A stretch of DNA of 64,000 nucleotides from Acidimicrobiales bacterium (lineage in GTDB: Bacteria > Actinomycetota > Acidimicrobiia > Acidimicrobiales > Bog-793). Positions 1-8,588 of this stretch are shown one piece after another; positions within the stretch are counted from its first letter, which is position 1, and each line of letters opens with the position of its first letter. The notes under the pieces were generated by a model, which saw nothing but the letters and a program-made list of their open reading frames with translations, was not told the origin of the DNA and did no database searches. The DNA is taken from the NCBI GenBank assembly GCA_035294085.1, contig DATGLP010000025.1, positions 1 through 64,000 of the forward strand. The letters are read 5' to 3'. The translations under genes were made by a program, and so were the position numbers.

Positions 1-523
1 TGGCGAGCCCGTCCCGCGCAGCTCTCGGGCGAGGAGCACGGTGCGAGAGCCAGGAGCTGGGGACCCGACGACCGACATCGGCGGGGAGGTGTGACCGACC
101 GACGTCCTGGCACCACCGGCCCAGTCGAAGCTGGAGGCCTCCTCCCGAGCCTGCGAGTTCGTGCCGTTGCGAGGCCTGCCGCCGGTGCAACCTCGCCCTG
201 CACCGGCGCGGCGCGCCACCATGCGGGGCGGCGCCCCGCTCGCGGCCGGGGCGGCGTGCAGTCCCCCTGTCATCGGCCTGCTCGCGAGCGTGCGCAGCCT
301 CGGGCCCTCGCGGCGCGTGGTGCGCTCGGCCCTCCTCGCCCTACGTCGTCGTCGCCGCCCCGCTCGGCCTCGTGTTCGCCCACGGCCACACGAGGGGAGC
401 CACGCACGTCGTCTTCGCCGTCGACGTGCCGACGGTGACGGCCTGCACGGTCGTGCGCCCCGAGGAGACGACGGGCGCGGCGCGCGCCCGACGGGCACGG
501 CTGCCACCAGCTCGGGCAGGACC
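1..523. other. No recognisable gene
   Basis: Downstream flank of cysC. Both strands are open in several frames, as expected at this GC content, but the translations are Arg/Pro/Ala-rich and match no family I recognise. One plus-strand stretch from about 342 to 520 has orderly G/C third positions and reads as alternating hydrophobic segments, but it has no credible start and loses frame upstream, so at most it is a decayed fragment. No terminator with a T-run is visible. Confidence 0.5.
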
Positions 524-1087
524 TTACGAGATGGCGAGGAGGCGCCGCGAGGAGAGCAGGGCGAGGACGTCGCGGGCCGAGTCGGCCGCGGTCCGCCCCT
601 CGGTGCGGAGCACGAGCTCGGGCGCCTCCGGTGGCTCGTAGGGGTCGGAGACGCCGGTGAAGGCGGGGATCTCCCCGGCCCGGGCCCGCGCGTACAGGCC
701 CTTGGGGTCACGCGCCTCGCAGACGGAGAGCGGCGTGGCGACGTAGACCTCGAGGAAGGCGACCCCGGCCTCGTCGTGGCGGGCGCGCACGGCCTTGCGT
801 CCCGCCGCGTAGGGGCTGATGAGGCTGACGATCGCGAGCTGACCGGCGCGAGCGAACAGGAGCGCCACCTCGCCGGCGCGCCGGACGTTCTCCTCCCGGT
901 CCCTCGCCCCGAAGCCGAGGTCCGAGTTGAGGCCCTCCCGCAGCTCGTCGCCGTCGAGGAGGTAGTGGGGCACCCCCGCCAGCGCGAGGAGGTCGGCGAG
1001 CGCGGCCGCGATGCTCGACTTGCCCGACCCCGACAGCCCGGTGAGCCACACGGTGGCGCCGGGACGGCGAGGGGAGGCGGCGCGCAT
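524..1087 (-). CDS. cysC: Adenylylsulfate kinase CysC
   Basis: Cytosolic APS kinase: transfers phosphate from ATP to adenylyl sulfate to make PAPS. The 187-aa product has the P-loop GLSGSGKS at residues 17-24, the family motif LLDGDELREGL shortly after, and the ISPYAAGRKAVR segment in the middle. Length is normal for a stand-alone enzyme. The ATG is chosen because its A is the last base of the cysN stop (TGATG), which makes this the third gene of a cysDNC operon. No PAPS reductase gene is nearby, so PAPS must be used by an enzyme encoded elsewhere. Confidence 0.95.
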   Translation of the reverse strand: MRAASPRRPGATVWLTGLSGSGKSSIAAALADLLALAGVPHYLLDGDELREGLNSDLGFGARDREENVRRAGEVALLFARAGQLAIVSLISPYAAGRKAVRARHDEAGVAFLEVYVATPLSVCEARDPKGLYARARAGEIPAFTGVSDPYEPPEAPELVLRTEGRTAADSARDVLALLSSRRLLAIS

Positions 1088-2340
1088 CAGGCTGGCGGCC
1101 GGAGCAGCATCCCAGCTCCGACGGTGGCGTTCGTGGCCTCGTCGACCAGGATGAAGCTGCCCGTCGCACGGTTGCGCCGGTACTCGTCGTAGAAGATCGG
1201 CACCGTCGTGCGCAGGTCGACGCGGCCGATGTCGTTGAGGCCGAGCGCTCCGGCGGCGCGGTCTCGGTGCAGCGTGTTCACGTCGAGACGGTAGTGCAGC
1301 TCCCGGACGAGGGCGCGCGCCCAGCGCGTCGTGTGCTTCAGCGCGAGCTTCGTCCCCGGCCGCAGCGGCGCCTCGCTCATCCAGCACACCATCGCAGAGA
1401 GGTCCTGGCCGACCGTCGGCCGGTTGTGCGGCCGGCACAGCAGGTCGCCGCGGGTGACGTCGAGCTCGTCGGCGAGGCGGACGACGACCGACATGGGCGG
1501 GAAGGCCTGCGCGACGGGGCCGTCCGCGGTCTCGATCGCCTCGATCGTCGTCGTGAACCCCGAGGGCAGGACGAGCACCTCGTCGCCGACCTCGAGGACG
1601 CCGCCAGCGACCTGCCCGGCGTAGCCGCGGTAGTCGTGCAGCTCGTGCGAGCGCGGGCGCACCACCCACTGGACGGGGAAGCGCACGTCGATCAGGTTGC
1701 GGTCCGAGGCGATGTGCACCTCCTCGAGGTGGGTGAGCAGCGGCGGGCCACGGAACCACGCCATCTCGGCGGACCGCTCGACGACGTTGTCGCCGTGGAG
1801 CGCGGAGATGGGGATGAACGCGAGGTCGGCGACCTCGAGGCGCGTCGCGAAGTCCTCGAACTCGCGCCGGATCTCCTCGAAGCGGCGCTGCTCGTAGCCG
1901 ACGAGATCCATCTTGTTGACGCAGATGACGAGGTGCGGGACGCGAAGCAGCGAGGCGATGAAGGCGTGGCGGCGGGTCTGCTCGGTGATGCCGTTGCGGG
2001 CGTCGACGAGGACGACGACGAGGTCGGCCGTCGAGGCCCCGGTGACCATGTTGCGCGTGTGCTGCACGTGGCCGGGGGTGTCGGCGAGGATGAACTTGCG
2101 CCGCGGCGTGGCGAAGTAGCGGTAGGCGACGTCGATCGTGATGCCCTGCTCCCGCTCGGCGCGCAGCCCGTCGGTCAGCAGCGCGAGGTCGACGTAGTCG
2201 TCGCCGCGAGCCAGGCTCGTGCGTTCGACCGCCTCGAGCTGGTCCTCGAAGACCTGCTTGGAGTCGTAGAGCAGCCGCCCGATGAGCGTCGACTTGCCGT
2301 CGTCCACCGAGCCGGCCGTCGCCAGGCGCAGGAGCTCCAC
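1087..2340 (-). CDS. cysN: Sulfate adenylyltransferase large subunit (GTPase) CysN
   Basis: GTP-hydrolysing subunit of ATP sulfurylase; drives formation of APS by the CysD partner. The 417-aa protein has an EF-Tu-type G domain: P-loop GSVDDGKST at residues 10-18, switch motif DTPGH and the guanine-specificity motif NKMD, followed by two beta-barrel domains. It is a stand-alone CysN, not a CysNC fusion. The GTG start shares its first G with the TAG of cysD (TAGTG), so translation is probably coupled and the subunits made in equal amounts. Confidence 0.95.
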   Translation of the reverse strand: MELLRLATAGSVDDGKSTLIGRLLYDSKQVFEDQLEAVERTSLARGDDYVDLALLTDGLRAEREQGITIDVAYRYFATPRRKFILADTPGHVQHTRNMVTGASTADLVVVLVDARNGITEQTRRHAFIASLLRVPHLVICVNKMDLVGYEQRRFEEIRREFEDFATRLEVADLAFIPISALHGDNVVERSAEMAWFRGPPLLTHLEEVHIASDRNLIDVRFPVQWVVRPRSHELHDYRGYAGQVAGGVLEVGDEVLVLPSGFTTTIEAIETADGPVAQAFPPMSVVVRLADELDVTRGDLLCRPHNRPTVGQDLSAMVCWMSEAPLRPGTKLALKHTTRWARALVRELHYRLDVNTLHRDRAAGALGLNDIGRVDLRTTVPIFYDEYRRNRATGSFILVDEATNATVGAGMLLRPPA

Positions 2341-3254
2341 TAGAAGTAGCCCTCCCGCTTGCGGTCCTCCATCGCCGCCTCCGAGAAGCGGTCGTCCGCG
2401 CGCGTGGCGCCGCGCTCGGAGATGCGGGTCGTCGCGATCTCGGCGATCACCTCCTCGGGCGTCGTCGCGCCCGACTCGACCGCGGCCGTGCAGGTCATGT
2501 CGCCGACCGTGCGGTAGCGCACGGTGGCGACGAAGGGCCGCTCGTCCTCGACGCCGTCGCGCGGCGCGAGGTACGGGCCGACGGCGAGCAGCATCCCGTC
2601 GCGCCGGAACACCTCGCGCCGGTGCGCGAAGTAGATCGAGGGGACCTCGATCCCCTCGCGCGCGATGTACTGCCAGACGTCGAGCTCGGTCCAGTTCGAG
2701 AGGGGGAAGACGCGCAGGTGCTCCCCCGGCCGGTGCCGTCCGTTGTAGAGGTTCCACAGCTCCGGGCGCTGGGCCCGGGGATCCCACTGGCCGAACTCGT
2801 CGCGCAGCGAGAAGACCCGCTCCTTGGCCCGCGCCTTCTCCTCGTCCCGCCGGCCGCCGCCGAAGACGGCGTCGAAGCCGTTGCGCTCGATCGCGCCGAG
2901 CAGGACGTGGGTCTGCAGCCGGTTGCGCGAGGTGCCCGGGCCGCCCTCTTCCGCCACCTCGCCCGCGTCGATCGCCTCCTGGACGGACGCGACGACGAGG
3001 CGCACCCCGAGCTCGGCGACGCGCCGGTCGCGAAAGGCGAGCACCTCCTCGAAGTTGTGGCCCGTGTCGACGTGGAGGACCGGGAACGGGATCGGCTGGG
3101 GCCAGCACGCCTTCGCCGCGAGGTGCGCGAGCACGGCGGAGTCCTTGCCGCCCGAGAAGAGGAGCGCGGGCCGCTCGAACTCCGCGACGACCTCCCGGAT
3201 GATGTGGAGCGCCTCGGACTCGAGCGCGTCGAGGTGCGTGAGCTGGTACGGCAT
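2340..3254 (-). CDS. cysD: Sulfate adenylyltransferase small subunit CysD
   Basis: Catalytic subunit of ATP sulfurylase: adenylates sulfate to APS. The 304-aa protein has the PP-loop of the ATP pyrophosphatase fold, SGGKDSAVLAHLA, near residue 34, and the conserved GGGRRDEEKARAKER and HFSP-type FPLSNWTELDVWQYI segments, and ends in KREGYF as CysD proteins do. It is the first gene of the operon. The ATG at 3254 lies four bases after a GGAG ribosome binding site, and a TAGCAT -10 box lies just upstream. Confidence 0.96.
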   Translation of the reverse strand: MPYQLTHLDALESEALHIIREVVAEFERPALLFSGGKDSAVLAHLAAKACWPQPIPFPVLHVDTGHNFEEVLAFRDRRVAELGVRLVVASVQEAIDAGEVAEEGGPGTSRNRLQTHVLLGAIERNGFDAVFGGGRRDEEKARAKERVFSLRDEFGQWDPRAQRPELWNLYNGRHRPGEHLRVFPLSNWTELDVWQYIAREGIEVPSIYFAHRREVFRRDGMLLAVGPYLAPRDGVEDERPFVATVRYRTVGDMTCTAAVESGATTPEEVIAEIATTRISERGATRADDRFSEAAMEDRKREGYF

Positions 3255-3316
3255 AAAACTCCGACAATGCTAGTCAGGATTTCGTCAGGATTCGGTGAGG
3301 AGTCGGTCAGGATTCG
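3255..3316 (-). promoter_or_regulatory. cysD promoter with four 11-bp tandem repeats
   Basis: A TAGCAT -10 box sits at 3267-3272 (minus strand), so transcription should start about 5 bases before the GGAG ribosome binding site. Directly upstream, at 3273-3283, 3284-3294, 3295-3305 and 3306-3316, the plus strand holds four head-to-tail 11-mers related to GTCAGGATTCG; the third is diverged (9 of 11). They cover the place of the -35 box and run into the last codons of rnhA. The one-helical-turn period suggests a cooperative DNA-binding regulator; which one is unknown. Confidence 0.6.
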
Positions 3317-3813
3317 GCATCCTCAGGGTTCGGCCTGCGGCTCGTGGCGGTGCCGGCGAGCCCCCGGCCGGCCGCGGCCGCGCGCTGACGGCGCGCCGCC
3401 TCGTTGGCCAGGCGGTCGACGAGCTCGTTGAGCTCGTCGCCCGCGTGGCCCCTCACCCAGCGGAAGCCGACCTGTCCGCCCCGGCGGTCCACCACCTCCT
3501 CCACGAGCGGGACCCACAGGTCCTGGTTCGCCACGGGCTCGCGCCGCGCGTTGCGCCAGCCCCGGGCGCGCCAGGCGACCCACCAGCCGTCGCGAAAGCA
3601 GTTGACGACGTAGGCGGAGTCGCTCACGACCTCGAGCGGGCCCGGGTTCGCCGCCAGCGCCTCGAGGACCGCCGTGAGCTCCATGCGCTGGTTCGTCGTC
3701 GACCGCTCGCACCCGCTCGCCCAGTCCGCCGGCGACAGCGCCCAGGCCCAGCCGCCCGGGCCGGGGTTGCCGAGGCACGCCCCGTCGGTGAACACGACCA
3801 GGGGCTCGGGCAC
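3307..3813 (-). CDS. rnhA: Ribonuclease HI
   Basis: Endonuclease that cuts the RNA strand of RNA-DNA hybrids (primers, R-loops). The 168-aa product carries the four carboxylates of the active site: D10 in VFTDGACLGNPGPGG, E45 in MELTAVLEAL, D65 in VVSDSAYVV and D133 in ELVDRLANEAA, plus the VRGHAG loop with the assisting histidine. The GTG at 3813 is chosen because it puts the first Asp at position 10, as in known enzymes; the frame stays open upstream but would run into aceE, which is divergent. The last codons lie in the cysD repeat array. Confidence 0.92.
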   Translation of the reverse strand: MPEPLVVFTDGACLGNPGPGGWAWALSPADWASGCERSTTNQRMELTAVLEALAANPGPLEVVSDSAYVVNCFRDGWWVAWRARGWRNARREPVANQDLWVPLVEEVVDRRGGQVGFRWVRGHAGDELNELVDRLANEAARRQRAAAAGRGLAGTATSRRPNPEDAES

Positions 3814-3892
3814 GCGACCAGTCTGGCGGACGCGGGCCCGGCGCGCCCGCCCCGGACGACCCAGAGCCCGCCGCGCACGTAAGACTGTGGGC

Positions 3893-6616
3893 GTGATCTT
3901 CGACGGCTTCTCCCACCAGCTCCCCGACATCGACCCGGGCGAGACCGCCGAGTGGCTCGACTCGTTCCGGTCGGTCGTGGAGACCCGAGGCAAGGCCCGC
4001 GCCCAGTTCCTCCTCATGAAGCTGCTCGAAGCGGCCCGCGAGGCGCAGGTGAACTTCCCCGCGACGGTCTCGACGCCCTACATCAACTCGATCCCCGCGA
4101 GCGCCGAGCCGTGGTTCCCCGGCGACGAGCAGATGGAGCGCCGCATCCGCGCCTACATCCGCTGGAACGCGGCCGTCATGGTGACGCGGGCGAACGCCCG
4201 CTACCCGGGGATCGGCGGGCACCTCTCGACCTACGCGAGCAGCGCCGCGCTCTACGAGGTCGGCTTCAACCACTTCTTCCGCGGCAAGGACCACGGGGCG
4301 GCAGGCGACCAGGTCTTCTTCCAGGGGCACGCCTCGCCGGGCATCTACGCCCGGGCCTTCGTCGAGGGCCGCCTCGACGAGGAGGACCTCGACCGCTTCC
4401 GCTTCGAGGTCGGCGGCGGGGGGCTCTCGAGCTACCCCCACCCGCGCCTCATGCCCGACTTCTGGGAGTTCCCCACCGTCTCGATGGGGCTCGGGCCGCT
4501 CGCCGCGATCTACCAGGCACGCTTCAACCGCTACCTCCTGCACCGGCGCATCGTCGACACGAGCGGGTCCCGGGTGTGGTGCTTCGTCGGCGACGGCGAG
4601 TTCGACGAGCCCGAGACGCGCGCCGGCCTCGCCCTCGCGGCGCGCGAGCAGCTCGACAACCTCATCTTCGTCGTGAACTGCAACCTCCAGCGCCTCGACG
4701 GGCCGGTGCGCGGGAGCGGCAAGATCATCCAGGAGCTCGAGGCCGAGCTGCGCGGCAGCGGCTGGAACGTCATCAAGGTGATCTGGGGGTCGCGCTGGGA
4801 CGAGCTCCTCGCGCGCGACGTCGACGGGGTGCTCGTCAACAAGATGAACACCACGCCCGACGGGGACTTCCAGAAGTACGCGACGGAGTCGGGCGCCTAC
4901 ATCCGCGAGCACTTCTTCGGGCCCGACCCGCGCCTGCGCGCCCTCGTCGAGCACCTCTCGGACGAGGAGCTCCAGGCGCTGCCGCGCGGCGGCCACGACT
5001 ACCGCAAGCTCTACGCCGCCTACAAGGCGGCGACCGAGCACGTCGGCACGCCGACAGCGATCCTCGCCAAGACCGTGAAGGGGTGGAAGCTCGGCCCCGA
5101 GATCGAGAGCCGCAACGCCACCCACCAGATCAAGAAGATGACCCACGAGCAGCTGCGGGCGCTCAGGGACCGGCTCAACCTGCGCGAGGAGATCCCCGAC
5201 GAGGCGCTCGAGGCGGACGACCCCCCCTACTACCGACCGCCGGCCGGCTCGCCGGCCCACGAGTACCTCACGTCGCGCCAGCGCGTCCTCGGCGGGTCGT
5301 TGCCGAAGCGCGTCGTGCGCGCGAAGGGGCGCGAGGGGCTCCCGGCGCCGGACCCGGCCGCCTTCGCCGAGTTCTCGGGCGGCTCGCGCGGCCAGGCCGT
5401 CTCGACGACCATGGCGTTCGCCCGCCTGCTGCGCAACCTGCTGCGCGACCCGAACGTCGGCCGCTTCGTCGTCCCGATCGTCCCCGACGAGGGGCGCACC
5501 TTCGGCCTCGACGCCCTCTTCTCGGAGGTGAAGATCTACGCGCACGGCGGCCAGCGCTACACGTCGGTGGACGCCGGCCTCCTCCTGTCCTACGCCGAGG
5601 CCGAGGACGGCCAGATCCTCGAGGAGGGGATCACCGAGGCGGGCGCGATGGCGAGCTTCCTCGCCGGCGCCACCTCCTACGCCACCTGGTCGCAGCCGAT
5701 GCTCCCCTTCTTCCTCTTCTACTCCATGTTCGGCTTCCAGCGCATCGGCGACCAGATCTGGCAGTGCGCCGACGCGCGCGGGCGCGGCTTCCTCCTCGGG
5801 TGCACCGCCGGCCGCACGACGATGAGCGGCGAGGGCCTCCAGCACGAGGACGGCCAGTCGCTCCTGCTCGCCTCGGCGGTGCCGACCGTGCGCGCCTACG
5901 ACCCGGCCTTCGCCTACGAGGTGGCGGCCATCGTCGAGCACGGCATCGCCGAGATGTACGGCCCGAACCCCGCCGACGTCGTCTACTACCTCACCTTGTA
6001 CAACGAGAACTACCCGATGCCCGCGCTACCCGAGGGCGCCGACGGCGAGCGGGTGCGAGACGGCGCCATCCGCGGCCTCTACCGCTTCGCCGGCCCGGCG
6101 CCGACGAGGTCCGCCGACGCGGCGTCGGCCACGATCCTCTTCTCCGGCACCGCGTGGCAGGCGGCGGCTCGGGCGCGCGAGCTGCTCGCCGAGGACTGGA
6201 ACGTCTCGGCCGAGCTGTGGTCGGTCACGAGCTACAAGGCGCTGCGCGAGGACGCCCTCGAGGTCGAGCGCTGGAACCGCCTCCACCCGGGCGACAGCCC
6301 CCGCGTCCCCTACGTCACGCGGGCGCTCGCCCAGGCGCACGGGCCCATCGTCGCGGTCACGGACTTCATGAAGGCCGTCCCCGACCAGATCGCCCGCTTC
6401 GTGCCCGCCTACTACACCTCGCTCGGCACCGACGGCTTCGGCCGCTCCGACACCCGCGAGGCGCTGCGCCGCCACTTCGAGGTGGATGCCGAGCACCTCG
6501 TGGTGGCGGTCCTCGACGCCCTCGCCGGCCTCGGCCAGGCGAAGGCCGCCGACGTCGCGAGGGCCATCGCCGCCTACGGGATCGACCCGGACGCGCCCGA
6601 CCCGCGGACCTGCTAG
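3893..6616 (+). CDS. aceE: Pyruvate dehydrogenase E1 component, homodimeric type
   Basis: Thiamine-diphosphate enzyme that decarboxylates pyruvate and acetylates the lipoyl E2. At 907 aa it is the single-chain AceE type, not the alpha/beta type. The TPP/Mg site is seen as GDGEFDEPET ... NLIFVVNCNLQRLDGPV, and the mobile inner loop with the catalytic His as RGGHDYRKLYAAY. The GTG at 3893 gives the usual N-terminus (VIFDGFSHQLPDIDP); a GTG two codons earlier is possible. An imperfect -10 (TAAGAC) ends seven bases before this GTG, so the mRNA may be leaderless. E2 and E3 genes are not adjacent. Confidence 0.95.
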   Translation: MIFDGFSHQLPDIDPGETAEWLDSFRSVVETRGKARAQFLLMKLLEAAREAQVNFPATVSTPYINSIPASAEPWFPGDEQMERRIRAYIRWNAAVMVTRANARYPGIGGHLSTYASSAALYEVGFNHFFRGKDHGAAGDQVFFQGHASPGIYARAFVEGRLDEEDLDRFRFEVGGGGLSSYPHPRLMPDFWEFPTVSMGLGPLAAIYQARFNRYLLHRRIVDTSGSRVWCFVGDGEFDEPETRAGLALAAREQLDNLIFVVNCNLQRLDGPVRGSGKIIQELEAELRGSGWNVIKVIWGSRWDELLARDVDGVLVNKMNTTPDGDFQKYATESGAYIREHFFGPDPRLRALVEHLSDEELQALPRGGHDYRKLYAAYKAATEHVGTPTAILAKTVKGWKLGPEIESRNATHQIKKMTHEQLRALRDRLNLREEIPDEALEADDPPYYRPPAGSPAHEYLTSRQRVLGGSLPKRVVRAKGREGLPAPDPAAFAEFSGGSRGQAVSTTMAFARLLRNLLRDPNVGRFVVPIVPDEGRTFGLDALFSEVKIYAHGGQRYTSVDAGLLLSYAEAEDGQILEEGITEAGAMASFLAGATSYATWSQPMLPFFLFYSMFGFQRIGDQIWQCADARGRGFLLGCTAGRTTMSGEGLQHEDGQSLLLASAVPTVRAYDPAFAYEVAAIVEHGIAEMYGPNPADVVYYLTLYNENYPMPALPEGADGERVRDGAIRGLYRFAGPAPTRSADAASATILFSGTAWQAAARARELLAEDWNVSAELWSVTSYKALREDALEVERWNRLHPGDSPRVPYVTRALAQAHGPIVAVTDFMKAVPDQIARFVPAYYTSLGTDGFGRSDTREALRRHFEVDAEHLVVAVLDALAGLGQAKAADVARAIAAYGIDPDAPDPRTC

Positions 6617-6627
6617 CCGGCCGGGGT

Positions 6628-6633
6628 TACGCT
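6628..6633 (+). promoter_or_regulatory. -10 box, leaderless promoter
   Basis: TACGCT followed by exactly seven bases and then the ATG at 6641. With initiation about seven bases after a -10 hexamer, the transcript would begin at the start codon. No ribosome binding site is present. Confidence 0.6.
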
Positions 6634-6640
6634 TCGGGCC

Positions 6641-7231
6641 ATGCCCCTCTACGTCACCGGGGACGAGGAGGTGGACGGCCTCGTCAACACGGACCCCTTC
6701 GCCCTCCTCGTGGCGATGGTGCTCGACCAGCAGGTCCCGATGGAGCGGGCCTTCTCCGCACCCGCGGCGCTGCGGGCGCGACTCGGCGGCGAGCTCGACC
6801 CGGCGGCGGTGGCGGCGATGGACCCCGCCGCGCTCGCGGCGGCCTTCCAGGCGCGCCCGGCGCTCCACCGCTTCCCGGCGGCGATGGCGGCACGCGTCCA
6901 GGAGCTCGCCCGCCTCGTGGTGCGCGACTGGGGCGGCGACGCCTCGGCGATCTGGCGCAGCGCCCGGAGCGGCGACGAGCTCGCGACGCGCCTCGCGTCG
7001 CTCCCCGGCTTCGGCGAGCAGAAGGCCCGCATCCTCGTCGCGCTCCTCGCCAAGCGCTTCGACGTCCGCCCGCCCGGCTGGCGAGCAGCCGCCGCCCCCT
7101 ACGGCGAGCCCGACGCCTTCGCCTCGGTCGCGGACGTCGACTCGCCCGAGGCCCTCGCGCGCGTCCGGGCGCGAAAGCGCGAGCTGAAGGCGGCGGCCCG
7201 GCGGCCGGGCACGCGCGCGCCGGCGCGGTGA
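6641..7231 (+). CDS. HhH-GPD family DNA-repair-like protein
   Basis: 196-aa helix-hairpin-helix protein of the base-excision DNA glycosylase superfamily, of the small actinobacterial subgroup whose substrate is not established. The HhH element is LPGFGEQKARILVALLAKRF around residues 124-143; the N-terminus DPFALLVAMVLDQQVPMERAF is the family's first helix pair. The residue corresponding to the glycosylase catalytic Asp cannot be assigned with confidence, and no Fe-S cysteines are present. It is preceded by a leaderless-type promoter and overlaps thiE by four bases (GTGA). Confidence 0.8.
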   Translation: MPLYVTGDEEVDGLVNTDPFALLVAMVLDQQVPMERAFSAPAALRARLGGELDPAAVAAMDPAALAAAFQARPALHRFPAAMAARVQELARLVVRDWGGDASAIWRSARSGDELATRLASLPGFGEQKARILVALLAKRFDVRPPGWRAAAAPYGEPDAFASVADVDSPEALARVRARKRELKAAARRPGTRAPAR

Positions 7232-7884
7232 GCGCCGCAAGCCGGGCGGGCGCGCTCAGCGGGCGCTCCCTCTACCTGTGCACCCCCGATCGTCCCGACC
7301 TCGGCCCGTTCCTCAAGGCGTGCATCGCCGGGGGCGTCGACGTGGTCCAGCTGCGCGAGAAGGACCTCGAGGCGCGCCCGCTCCTCGAGCGGGCGCGCCT
7401 CGCGCGCGAGATCTGCGGCGAGGCGGGCGTGCCCTTCCTCCTCAACGACCGACCGGACCTCGCCCTCGAGGCCGAGGCCGACGGCGTGCACCTCGGCCAG
7501 GACGACGCGCCGCCGAGCCTCGCGCGGCGGATCCTCGGTCCGGACCGCCTCGTCGGCCTGTCCACGCACGCGCCCGAGGAGCTCGCCGTCGCGCTCGACG
7601 AGCCGATCGACTACCTCTCCGCCGGCCCCGTCGTGCCGACGCCGACGAAGCCGGGGCGGCCGGGGACCGGCGTCGGCTACGTCACCGCGGCGACGAGCGT
7701 CGCCGCCGAGGCGGGCCTCGCCTGCTTCGTGACCGGCGGCGTGACCCCCGAGACCATCCCCGAGCTCGCGCGCGCCGGGGCGCGCGCCTTCGTCGTCGTC
7801 CGCTACCTCACCGAGGCGAGCGACCCCCGCGCCGCGGCGGCGCGCCTCGCCGAGGCGATCGCGGCGGCGACGCAGGGCCGATGA
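7228..7884 (+). CDS. thiE: Thiamine-phosphate synthase ThiE
   Basis: Joins hydroxymethylpyrimidine diphosphate and thiazole phosphate to make thiamine phosphate. The 218-aa TIM barrel shows QLREKDL, LLNDRPDLALEAEADGVHLGQDD with the Mg/diphosphate aspartates, the SAGPVVPTPTKPGRPGTG phosphate loop and FVTGGVTPE near the end. The GTG start overlaps the preceding stop (GTGA), and its own TGA overlaps the ATG of the next gene. The other thi genes are not in the window. The position after aceE, a thiamine-diphosphate enzyme, may be coincidence. Confidence 0.93.
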   Translation: MSAASRAGALSGRSLYLCTPDRPDLGPFLKACIAGGVDVVQLREKDLEARPLLERARLAREICGEAGVPFLLNDRPDLALEAEADGVHLGQDDAPPSLARRILGPDRLVGLSTHAPEELAVALDEPIDYLSAGPVVPTPTKPGRPGTGVGYVTAATSVAAEAGLACFVTGGVTPETIPELARAGARAFVVVRYLTEASDPRAAAARLAEAIAAATQGR

Positions 7885-8588
7885 CGGCGCCGATGGCCGC
7901 GGACCGCTCGCCGTCGGCCGAGCGCGCCGACGCGGCCTGGGGCTTCGCCTCGCGCGCCGAGCCGCGCTGGCCCGCGTCGCTCGCCATCGCCGTCGCCATC
8001 GCCCTCTACCTCGTGCTGCCGAACCGGCTGACCGCCGGGCTCGGGCCGCGCTGGCTCATCCCGGCGCTGGCGGGCGCCCTCGAGGTGGTCCTCCTCGTCG
8101 CCAACCCGCGCCACGAGACGCGCGAGGTGGCGCGCTTCCGGGCGGTCGCGATCGTCCTCATCGCCCTCGTGAACGCGGCGAACCTCGTCAGCCTCGGCGA
8201 GCTCGTCAACGCCCTCCTCTACGACCCGAGGGCGTCGGGACGTGCCCTCGTCCTCGCCTCCGTGCCGATCTGGCTCACGAACGTCATCGTCTTCGCCCTG
8301 TGGTTCTGGGAGCTCGACCGCGGCGGCCCCGCGGCGCGCCTGCGCCAGCGCCACGGCCCGCCGGACTTCCTCTTCCCCCAGATGTCGACGCCGGGTGCGA
8401 CGCGCCCGGGCTGGTCGCCGGGCTTCCTCGACTACCTGTACACCTCGTTCACGAACGCGACGGCCTTCAGCCCGACCGACACGATGCCGCTCAGCGCCTG
8501 GGCGAAGGCGCTCATGATGGGCCAGGCCCTCGCCTCGCTCCTCACCGTCGCGCTCGTCGTGTCGCGCGCGGTCAACATCTTGAGCTGA
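7881..8588 (+). CDS. DUF1345-like integral membrane protein
   Basis: 235-aa protein of unknown function. After a polar N-terminus it has about five to six hydrophobic segments (for example SLAIAVAIALYLVLP, LIPALAGALEVVLLVANP, VAIVLIALVNAANLVSLG, WLTNVIVFALWFWELDRGG). The C-terminal part, LYTSFTNATAFSPTDTMPLS followed by a last membrane helix ending AVNILS, resembles the conserved end of DUF1345 proteins and of pore-loop architectures. It overlaps thiE by four bases (ATGA) and its last 17 bases overlap the convergent permease gene. The family call is by eye and moderate. Confidence 0.65.
   Translation: MTAPMAADRSPSAERADAAWGFASRAEPRWPASLAIAVAIALYLVLPNRLTAGLGPRWLIPALAGALEVVLLVANPRHETREVARFRAVAIVLIALVNAANLVSLGELVNALLYDPRASGRALVLASVPIWLTNVIVFALWFWELDRGGPAARLRQRHGPPDFLFPQMSTPGATRPGWSPGFLDYLYTSFTNATAFSPTDTMPLSAWAKALMMGQALASLLTVALVVSRAVNILS

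Noticed and set aside
3323-5941. Long minus-strand open frame opposite aceE
   Set aside because: It mirrors the codon positions of aceE; the translation is Arg/Glu/Val-rich without any motif, a usual artefact of high GC.
7200-7260. TPP riboswitch for thiE
   Set aside because: thiE overlaps the preceding gene by four bases and no thi-box sequence is visible.
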